In this document: piece after piece, positions 49,527-59,720 of the stretch
Position numbering within the stretch: position 1 is the first letter of the stretch
Layout: every line of letters begins with the position of its first letter
From: Amanita rubescens
Taxonomy: Eukaryota > Basidiomycota > Agaricomycetes > Agaricales > Amanitaceae
Direction: 5' to 3'
DNA length: 64,000 bases
Assembly (NCBI GenBank): GCA_015039365.1
Contig: WION01000022.1
Span: 1-64,000 of the forward strand
The notes under the pieces: generated by a model
Seen by the model: only the letters and a program-made list of their open reading frames with translations
Databases searched by the model: none
Told to the model about the DNA's origin: nothing
Translations under genes and position numbers: made by a program

Positions 49527-52500
49527 ATGACTGCAGGCTTAAAAAGAAAAAGGGCCAGCGATACAGGCTCAAGAAAAGTAAGCTACCTTTCGGTCCAAAT
49601 TTACACTTCGCTAATTACTAGAAGAACAGAAAACGGGTGGATGAGGTAGACGAAGTGGACGGTTCTGACCACGATGAAAACGAAGAAGAGACGCAAAATG
49701 AGAGTGAAAGCGAGGACAGCCAGTGGGGTGGTATAGATGATGAACAAAAAGACACTATTGTGACGACCGGAGGTGAAAACGCGGCTAGCAAAAGACGGCC
49801 AACTGGGGAAGAAGTCCGGATTATTCAAGATGCAGCAGAGCTGTACAGATCGAACGCTTTCAAGCTTCAGATCGATGCGCTGTTGCCTAATGTCAGGCCA
49901 AAGTCCTCTTCGCAACCACCTCTCGACCGCTTCTTACTATCGCTTCATTCCTTCTTGCTTGAAATACCATCCATCCCGCCTCAACACCCCCTCGAGGCTT
50001 CGAGAAAACTCCTTAAAAAAGGCATCGCTGTCCCATACTCGTTGCCACTACCAACGGAAGAGACGAATTGGAAAGTCTCATTCGAAAAACCGGCCGATAT
50101 AGTGCTGGTCGGAAGCTGGGCCAACAAACTCAGCATCAAAGCAAAAGACGGGAAAAGATTTGGCGTTGATGTAGCAGTCGAGATGCCCGATGTATGTTCT
50201 ACTAGTATTTCCTCTTGTTTGCGCTAAAAATTTAGTGAAAGAGCCTTTTCCAAGAAAAAGATTACATGAACGGCCGTTTCTTCCAAAAACGAGCATTTCT
50301 ATATTGCAACGATAGCTGCAGCCATCCAAAAATCAAAACAGTTTAGCGTAGACATGGCATATGATTCTCTCGCTGACGACCCGCGATTGACAAGTCTTGT
50401 TATTACTCCCAGAGCAGGTGCGATGACGTTTCCTTCGTTAACGAAGCTGCTAACTATTATCCATAGACGGGTCACAATTCGACTTTAGCAAGCTAAATGC
50501 TCAAGTCCATATCATCCCGTTCATTTCCATGACCAGCCCAATTCCTCTCCACCGACTTTCTCCCTCCCATTCTAATATTCGTATAAAATCATCCTCAGCG
50601 CAAGACGAGACTACATCCCCTCCCACACCTATCTATAACACCCACTTCCTTCAATGCCTAACACCAAAACTGCATCTCGTCTCAACTTATGCATTGAAGC
50701 AGGATTCTCCCGCCTTTTCCGATGCGTTCGCTCTTCTTCGCATATGGGCCAATCAGCGTGGATATGGCGAAGGATCACGACTCTGCGTTCATGGATTCAA
50801 AGGGAAAGGAAGTTGGTGGGACGCACTATTGGATCTCCTCGTCAGAGGGGAGGAACCGACTGTTGCTGTGGGTTCTAAAGCTGCGACAAGGAGGGCGCTC
50901 GGCCGAGGCTTGAGCTCATATCAAATGTTTAGAGCTGCTCTAGACGTTTTGGGTGCGTATGCGGCTCTCCATTCCACACCGCAGGTAGTAACGGTTGGCT
51001 TTATAGGAAGGTTCGATCCCGGAAAAGACGCTGTTTTTGTTAAGCCTCAGGACGGGCACCGCGTATGTTCATCCATTTCTATTTCCCGGTTAGACGCTGA
51101 CGCTTTGCTCAGTTCTTGCCTGAAGATTATGCAGCGCATCATAATGCGACCTTTGTCGACTCCACGTCTCTCGTCAACTTTTTCGCAGACATTCCGCGGG
51201 GATCACTAGAGATGGTTAGTTTTTCAGCCTTTTTTCAGTTGCATGATGTATTGACTTGGCTTTGCGCAGCTAAGCCATGATGCTCGAAAAACCTTGGAAA
51301 TGCTAGACGACACAGCATTCACAGGAGATCCATTCACATACGTTTTTCTTAAGGAACAACGCGAGGTTCCGACTCGATTTGACCTTGTCATGCGGTGCGT
51401 GATGATCCAATAAAAAGCTAGTTCCCTAGCTCACCTAATCTCAGCGTCGACCTGTCAAAGGCTGAACCATCCACTCAAAGTACACTAGATCACGGATCGC
51501 CCTTCAGCGCGCTAATATTCTCCATCGACTCCATCCTCCATCAAGCCCTTGGCAACCGGAGCAAAGCTATTACGATCCTCCACCCTTCTTCCACCCCTCG
51601 TGCCATAACCCAAGCACACCTGTCCATACCCAACACCGTTTTCATTGGGGTTCTACATGACCCGTCCAACGCCTTCCGGCTCGTTGAGCACGGGCCATCA
51701 GCTGAAGAAGAAGACCAATCGGCCGTCAACGCCTTCCGCGAACTATGGGGCGACAAGGCCGAGCTTCGGCGGTTCAAAGATGGACGGATCCTCCAGAGCG
51801 TCGTATGGGATGTCAAAACGGCTGAGGAGAAGACGCATGTACCCGCCATGATCATTCAACACGTTCTTCAGCACCACTTTGGGCTCGAAACGGAGGCGGT
51901 GACGACGTGGCAGAGCGGGTATGACGCCGTTTTGCGAATGTCTCCCGCGGTGTCAAAGGTGTTGATCGATTCCGGGGTGCCTGTTGGTTTCAAGGCTGCA
52001 GTGGGCGCGTTCGATGGGGTTGTCAAAGCGATCAAAGGGTTGGAAGGCGAGCTGCCGTTGGCGCTCGTTCAAGCGAGTCCTGTCTCCGAGATGTTGAGGT
52101 ACACCAGCGTCTTTGGACCTGTTGCTTTGACATCGTCCGTGGCCGCTTCTTTGCCCCCGAACGCGCGGTACATGCCTTCGATGGAGATGATACTTCAATT
52201 TGAGAGGTCGTCGAGGTGGCCTGATGATCTCAAGGCGATACAAAAGATGAAGTTGGCGTTCTTTGAACATATGGCGACTGTGTTTGATGACGAACATAAA
52301 GGGACTGAACGCTGCGGTCGTTGTAGGTGATGGTGTGAATGAGTCGGAGATCCTGGACAAGGCATGGTTGGAATATCGTCACTCCAGGAGGGGTGGGCCT
52401 TTTCGGCGCGGATATGGCACAACCGAGAGGCGATGTTGTTGGATCGGGTGTTGGACGCTAGCTCCAAAGCGCGCAAGATGCCGCATGTTGCGGTCAAGAA

Positions 52501-53585
52501 GGACGAGAACAAGAATGGGAAAGAGTATCAAGAAGCGTTAGGAAGCAAAGGAGACGTATATGAGACGCTTTATCTATGCGCCGAGGCACCATCGCGCGAT
52601 CGCGGCGTTGTGCCACAGTCATTCAGCGTTTGCCGGAACGGTTAGGCTCGTGAAGCGGTGGTTCGCGTCGCACTGGCTGTTGCGCGGACATGTTAGCGAG
52701 GAAGCGGTTCGAGATTCTTTGTGCCAGTTTTTTCGTGAAAGCCAAGGCAGAAAGCGCGCGGCTACCTGGGAGCAAAGAACACGGGTTTGCGTTGGTAGTC
52801 GAGTTTCTGAAAGAGTGGAAATGGGAAGAGGGGTTGTTTGTGCCTTTGTATGCGGGTGATTCGCAGGACGAAGATGTCTCGGCAGGGTCGAGCAAGCATT
52901 TTATTGGTTCTGGCGCGTGGAGGATGAAGACTGAGTTGGACGGAGAAGGGCGGGTGTGGACTGGGCGCGGGCCTGATGTGATTGTTGCGAATCGGGTGAA
53001 GGCACTGGCCAAGGCGACGTGGGATTGCATGCAACGAATGGAGACGGGGATGTTTGATATCAAGGTGAGCTCGCGAACTGTTGCGCACTAGTAGGATGGC
53101 ACTGAGTCATTTTAGATTCTGTTCATGCATCCGGCGGACGACTATGATTTTATCATCAAGTTGGATAGATCTGTCATTCCTCGGTACTTCCAGAACGTGG
53201 ATGCAGATTCAAATCTGCTCACACGCAGAGGAACGTATGCCAACCTCGCGTCTTTGCAGGACCCTGTTCGGCCTGGGTTTGACCCAGTTCAGTTGCTTTT
53301 CCAGGATCTACAGGTATGTATTTGTCACTGAATGGGAACTTGATCTCAAACATTTCCTGCTATAGCGTATATATGCAGACACATACAGGCTATTCTATGA
53401 TGTGTACGGAGGGGATCAGTTTGGTGGGGTGTGGGATCCAAGCTGTGAAACAGGCGCGGGCATTCCGGGTTCTCGGCGGGTTCTCTAGTGTGCCAGTCAA
53501 CAAGGACGTCGAGCTGAACGAGAGCGGAGTGCTGGCTGAGATCGAGCGGCTCGGAGCTGGACTTGTAACTGCGATCATTGTGTAA
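49527..53585 (+). CDS. UTP22: UTP22/NRAP-like small-subunit processome protein, multiple frameshifts
   Basis: MTAGLKRKRASD opens a Lys/Arg and then acidic N-terminus. Recognisable Nrap blocks follow in order: DIVLVGSWANKLSIKA, EKDYMNGRFFQKRAF, DAFALLRIWANQRGYG, SSYQMFRAALDVL, DLVMRVDLSKAE, GDKAELRRFKDGRILQSVVW, WAFSARIWHNREAMLLDR, HSHSAFAGTVRLVKRWF, GDQFGGVWDP and FRVLGGFSSVPVNKD, ending LGAGLVTAIIV. Utp22 works with Rrp7 in U3 snoRNP-dependent 18S rRNA maturation and is essential in yeast. Apparent +1 insertions break the frame near 50,303, 52,310, 52,372, 52,395, 52,578 and 52,712, with a further shift near 53,450. Dense single-base insertions in an essential gene favour sequence error, though a decayed second copy is possible. 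Confidence 0.82.
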
Positions 53586-54030
53586 AACTTGTGAATATCG
53601 ATGGGGTTAACTATTTCAGGACATATCACGAATGTCAGGCATCCCCGTGTCGACGTCATTGGTTCTAGAATGTGGCTGGCACTGCTATAGAATCTTTTTT
53701 ATAGTACGTGAAGTGTAACAGTAGTCGTATATCTGATCGCAGTTTGAAAACCCAAATCTCCCAAATGCGTCGCAATCGATATCGCTTCTACTATGTTCCC
53801 TCACGTGTGCTTTCGTCGAAGCCCTTCCTCGATGAGCGTCCTCGGCCTCAGCCGCAGGGGACCAGAATTGAGCGATCGATTGTTATGCCATATTTGTCAC
53901 ACCCCTGAGTGCGAACGTCGAACCGAGTCATATAAACCCCACTCACAAGTTACTCTCAACCACGATTACAACAACTGCAATGATACCTCGAATATAGCCA
54001 CCACACATAATCTACAATTACTACCCAAGA

Positions 54031-55525
54031 ATGTTTGGCGAATCTGACTCTGAAAGCCCGCGCGTCCCTAGTCCTTGGGACTCCCTCATCTCTTCTAGCC
54101 CAGACCCCGCCCCAAGCCCGGTCCACGCTGTCCTGCCCCGCCTCGTCCCGGAAAACGATTCGGGAAATGTAGAGTACAAGCTCCAGCTCCTCTCTCCATC
54201 TCCAGCCCGTTTTGCGCGCCTTGTTACCCAACTCAAATGGCGACTACTAGAGGGCGGCGGTCAGGCTTACTACGAGCTCGGCGTCGCCGATTCAGGTGTC
54301 CTTATTGGCCTGAGCAGGGCTGAGATGGAGGCCACGCTCGAGACGCTAGAGATGATGGCCGGTGAGATCGGCGCGAGCGTCGTGGTCGTTAAAGAGATCG
54401 AGGTGTCCGAAGCGATGTTTGAAGCCGTCCAAGCCCAGCAGGCCGCGGGGATGCTTATTGGGTGAGGACAAGTGGAGTAGAACAAGAAAGAGAGGAAGAA
54501 AGAAAGGTATAGCTGACGAGGAGGAGGCGACGGCTACCTCTGCCACAACGACGGATGCTACTGTGACGACGACGACAGATGGAGAAGGAGAAGAAGATCT
54601 TTCCGCTACAGTGATGCTCTACAGACCTCCAACCGCTACCTCCGGCAAGGCGGGCAATAACCACAGTCCCGTACCTATATTCGTTATGGATCCAGAGCCA
54701 GAGCCGGACCCGGCCGATAATGCAGATTGTGAACAAGAACAAGAACAAGACCTCATACCCGGCATCGTTATCGACATCGAAATTTTATCCGTTTTTAAAC
54801 CGCGCCCGGTGCGCACGCGCGTACATTCGGCGCACTTAATGAATCAGCCTATCAGGAACAAGAGGCAGAAGAAGCAGTACAAACCGCCTTTTCACCAGAG
54901 CGAGACGCAGGGTGAAGAAGGAAAGAAGAAGGGGAGGCACAAAAGGCAGTTTAGGGACAAAAAACGAACGCTTGAGCCTCCTTCTCCCGCTCCATCCAGC
55001 GATTCGGGCTCGGGTTCAGGAGCCCAATCCAACTCTATTTCACCGTCACCATCACCTTCCGAGGTATCAATTGAACCTCCTACAGTTGCGTTGGCGACGG
55101 TCGGGGAGACCGATACCTTGGTGTCTGATCTTGAAGATCTGCATGTGTCGATGGTGGAAATTGACGAAAATATGTCGGGCGTTGGGGCGTTTATGGCACC
55201 ACCTACGCCTGCGCCGACTCCGGCGTCTACCCAAACCACACAGTCTACGCAGCAGCAGGAGTCTGAGGCGTTTGTCGTCGTTGGGAACGACACCACCAAA
55301 GAAGAAGAGGGGAAATCTGGAGAGAACGAGGGAGGCGATGACGATGATGATGACGTTTTTCCCACACCCTCTATCCCGAACGCCGGAAGTTTGGACGAGC
55401 AGGGTGCTCTCAGTAGCAAGGGCATTCAAGGAGAAGACGATGGAAAGCGGATCATCGTCGAAGCGTTGGTGGTACGCAAGATGAGTTTGGAAGAGGCTTT
55501 TTTGGATTTTGGCACGTTTGCGTGA
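54031..55525 (+). CDS. Protein with GTPBP1/2-like N-terminal domain, Agaricomycete type
   Basis: The first frame (MFGESDSESPRVPSPW) has VEYKLQLLSPSPARF, LVTQLKWRLLEGGGQAYYELG, GVLIGLSRAEMEATLETL and GEIGASVVVVKEIEV, matching the domain that precedes the GTPase in GTPBP1/GTPBP2. No GTPase motifs follow. That frame stops at 54465, while a second frame continues to 55525 with VFKPRPVRTRVHSAHL and a very Ser/Pro-rich tail ending EALVVRKMSLEEAFLDFG. A GT-AG intron of about 37 nt near 54,462-54,498 would connect them but is unusually short; a frameshift is the alternative. The 3' half of this gene has been copied twice downstream, at 56.99-57.72 kb and at 58.55-58.70 kb. Confidence 0.72.
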
Positions 55526-55675
55526 TCGTTTTACTTATCATTTAATGGTTTCTCATCGATATCGTTATATTTATCTAATAGACATAGACTTGCGTTCTCG
55601 TACTATTTAATAACAATCTTGTGTTTTACTCAGCGCCGTACATACATATGAGTTTGGTAACATGAAGAGTTGGAT

Positions 55676-56279
55676 TTACCCATGTCGACACAGCGGTCGT
55701 TCCTCCAAAGCCTCTTTCACGAGCCGTGCGGGACAGGAAGACTGGCAAGCGTCCGGAGTACGGCCCTCGGGACACTTATCAGGATGGTGCTCGTAATACA
55801 CCTGGCAGTACAGCACGAGATTCATTGCGTCATAAGCAGGCTACGTTAAGTTCTAGGTGAGACCCTGGATGAATAGACAACTTTGCGTTAACGACTCACG
55901 TTTCCTGGAAGGATTATTGCGGTACTTTCGTATTTGTCCGGAGGCGTGTAAGTCACGCGAATGCGTGGTTTATTAGCGGCAACGCGACGGGCCTCGGCTA
56001 TATGCTCTTTGGCGCATTTCATCACACAGTCCTCATGGGCAATATCGTATGTTGTCGCGGAGAGATTCTCCGTCTTGCAACCGCTTGAGCAGAGCAAGCT
56101 AAGAGAGCAAGCTAATACGATAGGCTGTTTTAATAGTTCGAAACTACCGCCAAAATAGTAAGATACAGTGACTTACGTCGATTTTATGAGTGGTATCCAT
56201 AGGCATTGACAGTCCATGGGGTGACGAGGCAAGAAAGAAAGAAGACGAGGATGGAGTTAGTAGTAGTGAACAACATCAT
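55676..56279 (-). CDS. Small secreted cysteine-rich protein, copy 1
   Basis: Three-exon layout as in copy 3. Exon 1 encodes a signal peptide (MLFTTTNSILVFFLSCLV, then TPWTVNA). Exon 2 has ACSLSLLCSSGC, HEDCVMKC and RIRVTYTPPDKYES. Exon 3 starts PAYDAMNLVLYCQVYYEHHP and ends PLCRHG. The exon 3 cysteine positions match copy 3. In exon 1 the frame meets a stop (CAC TCA TAA) just before the GTAAGT donor used by the other copies. Either an earlier donor such as the GT after TGGACT is used, or this copy is broken. It is convergent with the GTPBP-like gene (150 bp between stops). Confidence 0.62.
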
Positions 56280-56988
56280 GGGTACATAGGTCGAACCCAG
56301 TCGGATGGAAAGAGGCGGGTTTTATTAGGTTTTAGATTACAACTGAGGGATCATGAGACCATCATTGCCACGGAGTTCTGACAAGTACTGCTGTTCAATT
56401 TTGTGATGTAGAAAGATGTGTTGCTCATTGCCGCGGCATGATTCACCGATTTCTTGAGTCGAGTCACTGGAGCGAAGGAGCTAGCGAGAGAGACGATGGA
56501 GAAGCCACGAGCCTGAGGGTCAAGCAGGCATCGATACTTCGCTCGAGTGACTTGGTGATCTGGCTCAGCTACCATCATATGATGGTTCCGCTCATGATAC
56601 ATCAACCCTATGTATAATATTCATCAGACCTTGGGAGCTTGAGACTGGCCTTTATTCGGGACGGTCCAGATCGGTTTCTACAGACAGGCAGGCTCTGATT
56701 GATGGTAACAGATATCCGTCGAGTCTTTTCCGGCTTGAGATATTGATCCGTGCCTTTTCTTTTCAGAGTACAGATACATACCTCCTTTCACTGAAGAATG
56801 GATAGATTCTGTCCATGACCGGCTCGTCGGAAACATCGAAATGCAGCTGTGCAACAAGGCGCAACAGGTGTACCACGTAATTAACCCGGTATACTGTGCG
56901 TAAAGAAATTATAAATGAGGCGTAAACGTGACCATGAGGAGTTGAACGCCGAAGAGAAAACAAAGTAGGTTGTGATCAACCCAGCTGA
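56280..56988. repeat. Spacer DNA partly shared with downstream duplication units
   Basis: Holds no gene. Blocks recur later: GGATCATGAGACCATC with a following CACGGAGTTCTGACAAGTAC (56350, again at 59463), CATCATATGATGGTT (56573, again at 58337), GAGACTGGCCTTTATT (56640, again at 58431) and GATGGTAACAGATATCCG (56700, again at 58502). These define the borders of the tandem segmental duplication. Confidence 0.75.
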
Positions 56989-57717
56989 AAATGCAGATTG
57001 TGAACAACGGACCTCATATCCAGCATCGTTATCGACATTGAGATTTTATCCGTAAACTGCGCCCGGTGTGCATGCGCGTACATTCGGCGCATTTAATGAA
57101 TCGTGCTGTCAGGGCAAGAGGCAGAAGAAGCAGCACGAACTGCCTTTTCACCAGAGTGAGACACAGGGTGAAGAAGGGGAGGTATAAAAGGCAGTTTAGG
57201 GACAAGAATTGGACGCTTGATCCTCCTTCTCGTGCTCCATGCAGCGATTCGGACTCGAGCTCAGGACCCCATTCTGACTCTATTTCACCGTCTCTCACCT
57301 TCCAAGGTGTCAACTGGACGCCCTACAGTTGGTCCAGGAGACCGATACGTTGGTGTCTGATCTTGAAGATCTGCATGTGTCGCTGGTTGAAATTACGAAG
57401 ATGATATGGGATGCTTATAGCGCCGGCATCTACCCAGGCTGCACAGTCTACACAGCAGGAATTTGAGGCGTTTGTCGTCGTTGGGAATGACACCACCAAA
57501 GAAGAAGAGCGAACTTGGAGATGATCACGATGATGATGAAGCTTTCCCTACACCTTGTATCCCGAACGCTAGAAGTTTGGACGAGCAGGATGTTCTCAGT
57601 AGCAAGAGCATACAAGAAGAAGACGATGGAAGGCGGATGATCGTTGAAGCGCTGGTAGTACGCAAGATGAGTTTAGAAGAGCCTTTTTTGGATTTTGGCA
57701 CGTTCAAGTTTGCGTGA
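56989..57717 (+). pseudogene. Partial duplicate of the 3' half of the GTPBP-like gene
   Basis: From AATGCAGATTGTGAACAA onward this follows 54719-55525 closely but with deletions and frame shifts. VRVHSAHLMN-like text, the RQFRDKNWTLDPPS block, LEDLHVS-like text and the final EALVVRKMSLEEPFLDFG are all recognisable. It lacks the GTPBP-like N-terminal domain and cannot encode the parent protein. An open frame from 57463 to 57717 keeps the last 84 codons. Confidence 0.82.
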
Positions 57718-57841
57718 TCGTTTTACATATAATTTAATGGTTTCTCATCTTTATATTATAGATACTATTTAATAATTTGAATCCCGTGTTTACTCATGCA
57801 CGAGATCGGTAGCACACAGCGTTGGGTTTAATGTAGACATG

Positions 57842-58250
57842 TCATATCCGGTCGTTTCCAAGCATCACGTTTGGGTGTTGTAGTGACGGAATTGCCGCGT
57901 TACTTTCGTATTGGTCTGGAGCCGTGTAAGTCACGCGAATCTCGCCTTTTCGAGCCGCCATGGCACGGGCCAATCCCATATGATGACTTTCGCATTTCAT
58001 CGAGCACGCCATATGGAGCTCACTGTTTATTGGCTGCTGGTGCATCAGCGCCGTGCAACGACTTGAGCAGATAATACGAAGAGAGCAAGCTAATTCATTA
58101 GGCTACGGTTTGAGTAGTTAGAAACTAACAAAATGGTAAGATACAGCGGCTTACGTAGATTCTATAAGGAGGAACTGTGGCCCCATTTACAGCCCATAGA
58201 GTGGCGAAGAGAAAGGAGACGAGGATGACGTTAATAGTGAGCAACATCAT
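57842..58250 (-). CDS. Small secreted cysteine-rich protein, copy 2 (lacks exon 3)
   Basis: Exon 1 is MMLLTINVILVSFLFATLWA, then VNGATVPPYRIY. A 52-nt intron follows, then exon 2 with ACSLRIICSSRC, HMACSMKCESHH and IRVTYTAPDQYESN. Instead of splicing to a third exon, exon 2 runs into QHPNVMLGNDRI and a stop, giving 118 aa. The intron-2 and exon-3 DNA present in the sister copies has been deleted, so five of the ten cysteines are gone. The signal peptide is intact, so it may still be secreted. Confidence 0.62.
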
Positions 58251-58549
58251 GTATGTCGAACCCTGTTGATGGAAAAAGGGGGGTTTTATAGTGGTTTTAT
58301 TGATCAAATCGAGAGATCATGAGACTCGGCGGCTACCATCATATGATGGTTGCAAATCCAACTTGCCGGCATGGCGGTGATACATCATATCCATCAAGAC
58401 CTTGGGACTCTGAGAGACTGAGCTCTTGAGACTGGCCTTTATTTGAAGTCGCCGGCATTGAATAGCATTTGCAAATCAGTTTCTACAGGCAAGCGGGCTC
58501 TGATGGTAACAGATATCCGAGTCTTTTCCGCTCAGCCTCTTGTCAAGAT

Positions 58550-58700
58550 TGCGGGAACAACGTTTTTTTCACACCCACTATCCCGAACGCCGGAAGTTTG
58601 GACGAGCAGAGTGCTCTCAGTAGCAAGGGCATCCAAGGAGAAGACGATGGAAAGCGGATCATCGTCGAAGCGCTGGTGGTACGCAAGATGAGTTTGGGTG
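58550..58700 (+). pseudogene. Short duplicate of the GTPBP-like gene's 3' end
   Basis: About 150 bp nearly identical to 55354-55490, coding the IPNAGSLDEQ, LSSKGIQGEDDGKRIIVEAL and VVRKMSL text and then diverging. It marks the start of the third duplication unit. Confidence 0.85.
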
Positions 58701-58833
58701 ATCACCAGATGGTATGGTTTCTCTACATTTGCGTATTGATATCGTTATATTATTATAGACCTGCATTCTCGTATTCAATAATAATCTTGTGTTTACTGAG
58801 TACCGCGCATGCATATGAATTCGGTAACTGGAG

Positions 58834-59432
58834 TTAATGTAGACATTCCGACCCATGTTCCCAAGCAGCGTCCAAGTAAAATCCAGGACAGTAGGACTTG
58901 CAATTGTCCAAACTCTGGCCATGGGGACACAAATCCTGATGGTGCTCGTAATACACATCGCAGTACTGTTCAAGAGTAAATGCGTGATAGGCAGGCTACG
59001 TTAAATTCTAGGTGAGACACTGGATGAATAGACAACCTTGTGTTGATGACTCACGTTATCTACTGACGGGATTACCATGTTACTTTCGTATTGGTCTGGA
59101 GGCGTATAAGTTACGCGAAAGTCTTTTCTTTTAGAGGCAACGAGATGGGCCATGTGCATATGATCTGTTTCGCATTTCACCGAGCACGCCTTATGGGCAT
59201 CACTGTTTATTGGCTCGTGGGGCTGCTGCGCAAGGCAACGGATTGAGCAGATCCTGCTAAGAGAGCAAGCTAAAACCTGAGGCTGTTTTGATAGTTATAA
59301 ATTATACTGCCAAAATAGTGGGATAAAGTGGCTTACGTAGACTCTATAAGGAACTGTGGCATTTACAGCCCATGGGGTGGCGAGGGAAGAAAGAAAGAAG
59401 ACGAGGATGGCGTTCATAGTGAGCAACATCAT
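58834..59432 (-). CDS. Small secreted cysteine-rich protein, copy 3 (complete, 159 aa)
   Basis: Exon 1 (32 codons) is MMLLTMNAILVFFLSSLATP with WAVNA at the likely cleavage site. Exon 2 (74 codons) begins VLACSLSRICSIRCLAQQ and holds KACSVKCE and RVTYTPPDQYESN. Exon 3 (53 codons) begins PAYHAFTLEQYCDVYYEHH, then LCPHGQSLDNCKSYCPGF, and ends ECLH. Both introns are about 60 nt with GTAAGC/GTGAGT donors. The mature part has ten cysteines, five in each of exons 2 and 3, so all could be paired. I recognise no named family. Size, signal peptide, cysteines and tandem amplification fit fungal small secreted proteins of the effector type; the function is inference only. Confidence 0.72.
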
Positions 59433-59720
59433 GGTAGATCGATGGAAAGAGCGGGTTTTATCGAAGGATCATGAGACCATCGTTACCACGGAGTTCTGAC
59501 AAGTACCGCTCAATTTTAGTCATGTGGCTCATTGCTAACGTTTTCGTTTTATTGAAAAGCAAAGCTGCTAGCGAGAGTGACGAGGTTCATGACCGATTGG
59601 CATGGAAGCGCCGCGTCACGATCACATGCAACACGCGTGACGCGCTTCGAACAAACGCGTTCTCCCGCTCCTTTTCACTTTTAATCCCTGGGCCGAGGGC
59701 GTCACTGCCCGACACCATAA

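Noticed and set aside
54892..55429. 177-codon minus-strand frame in the GTPBP-like gene
   Set aside because: Low-complexity Ser/Pro runs opposite the coding strand; the plus-strand C-terminus is conserved and duplicated as such.
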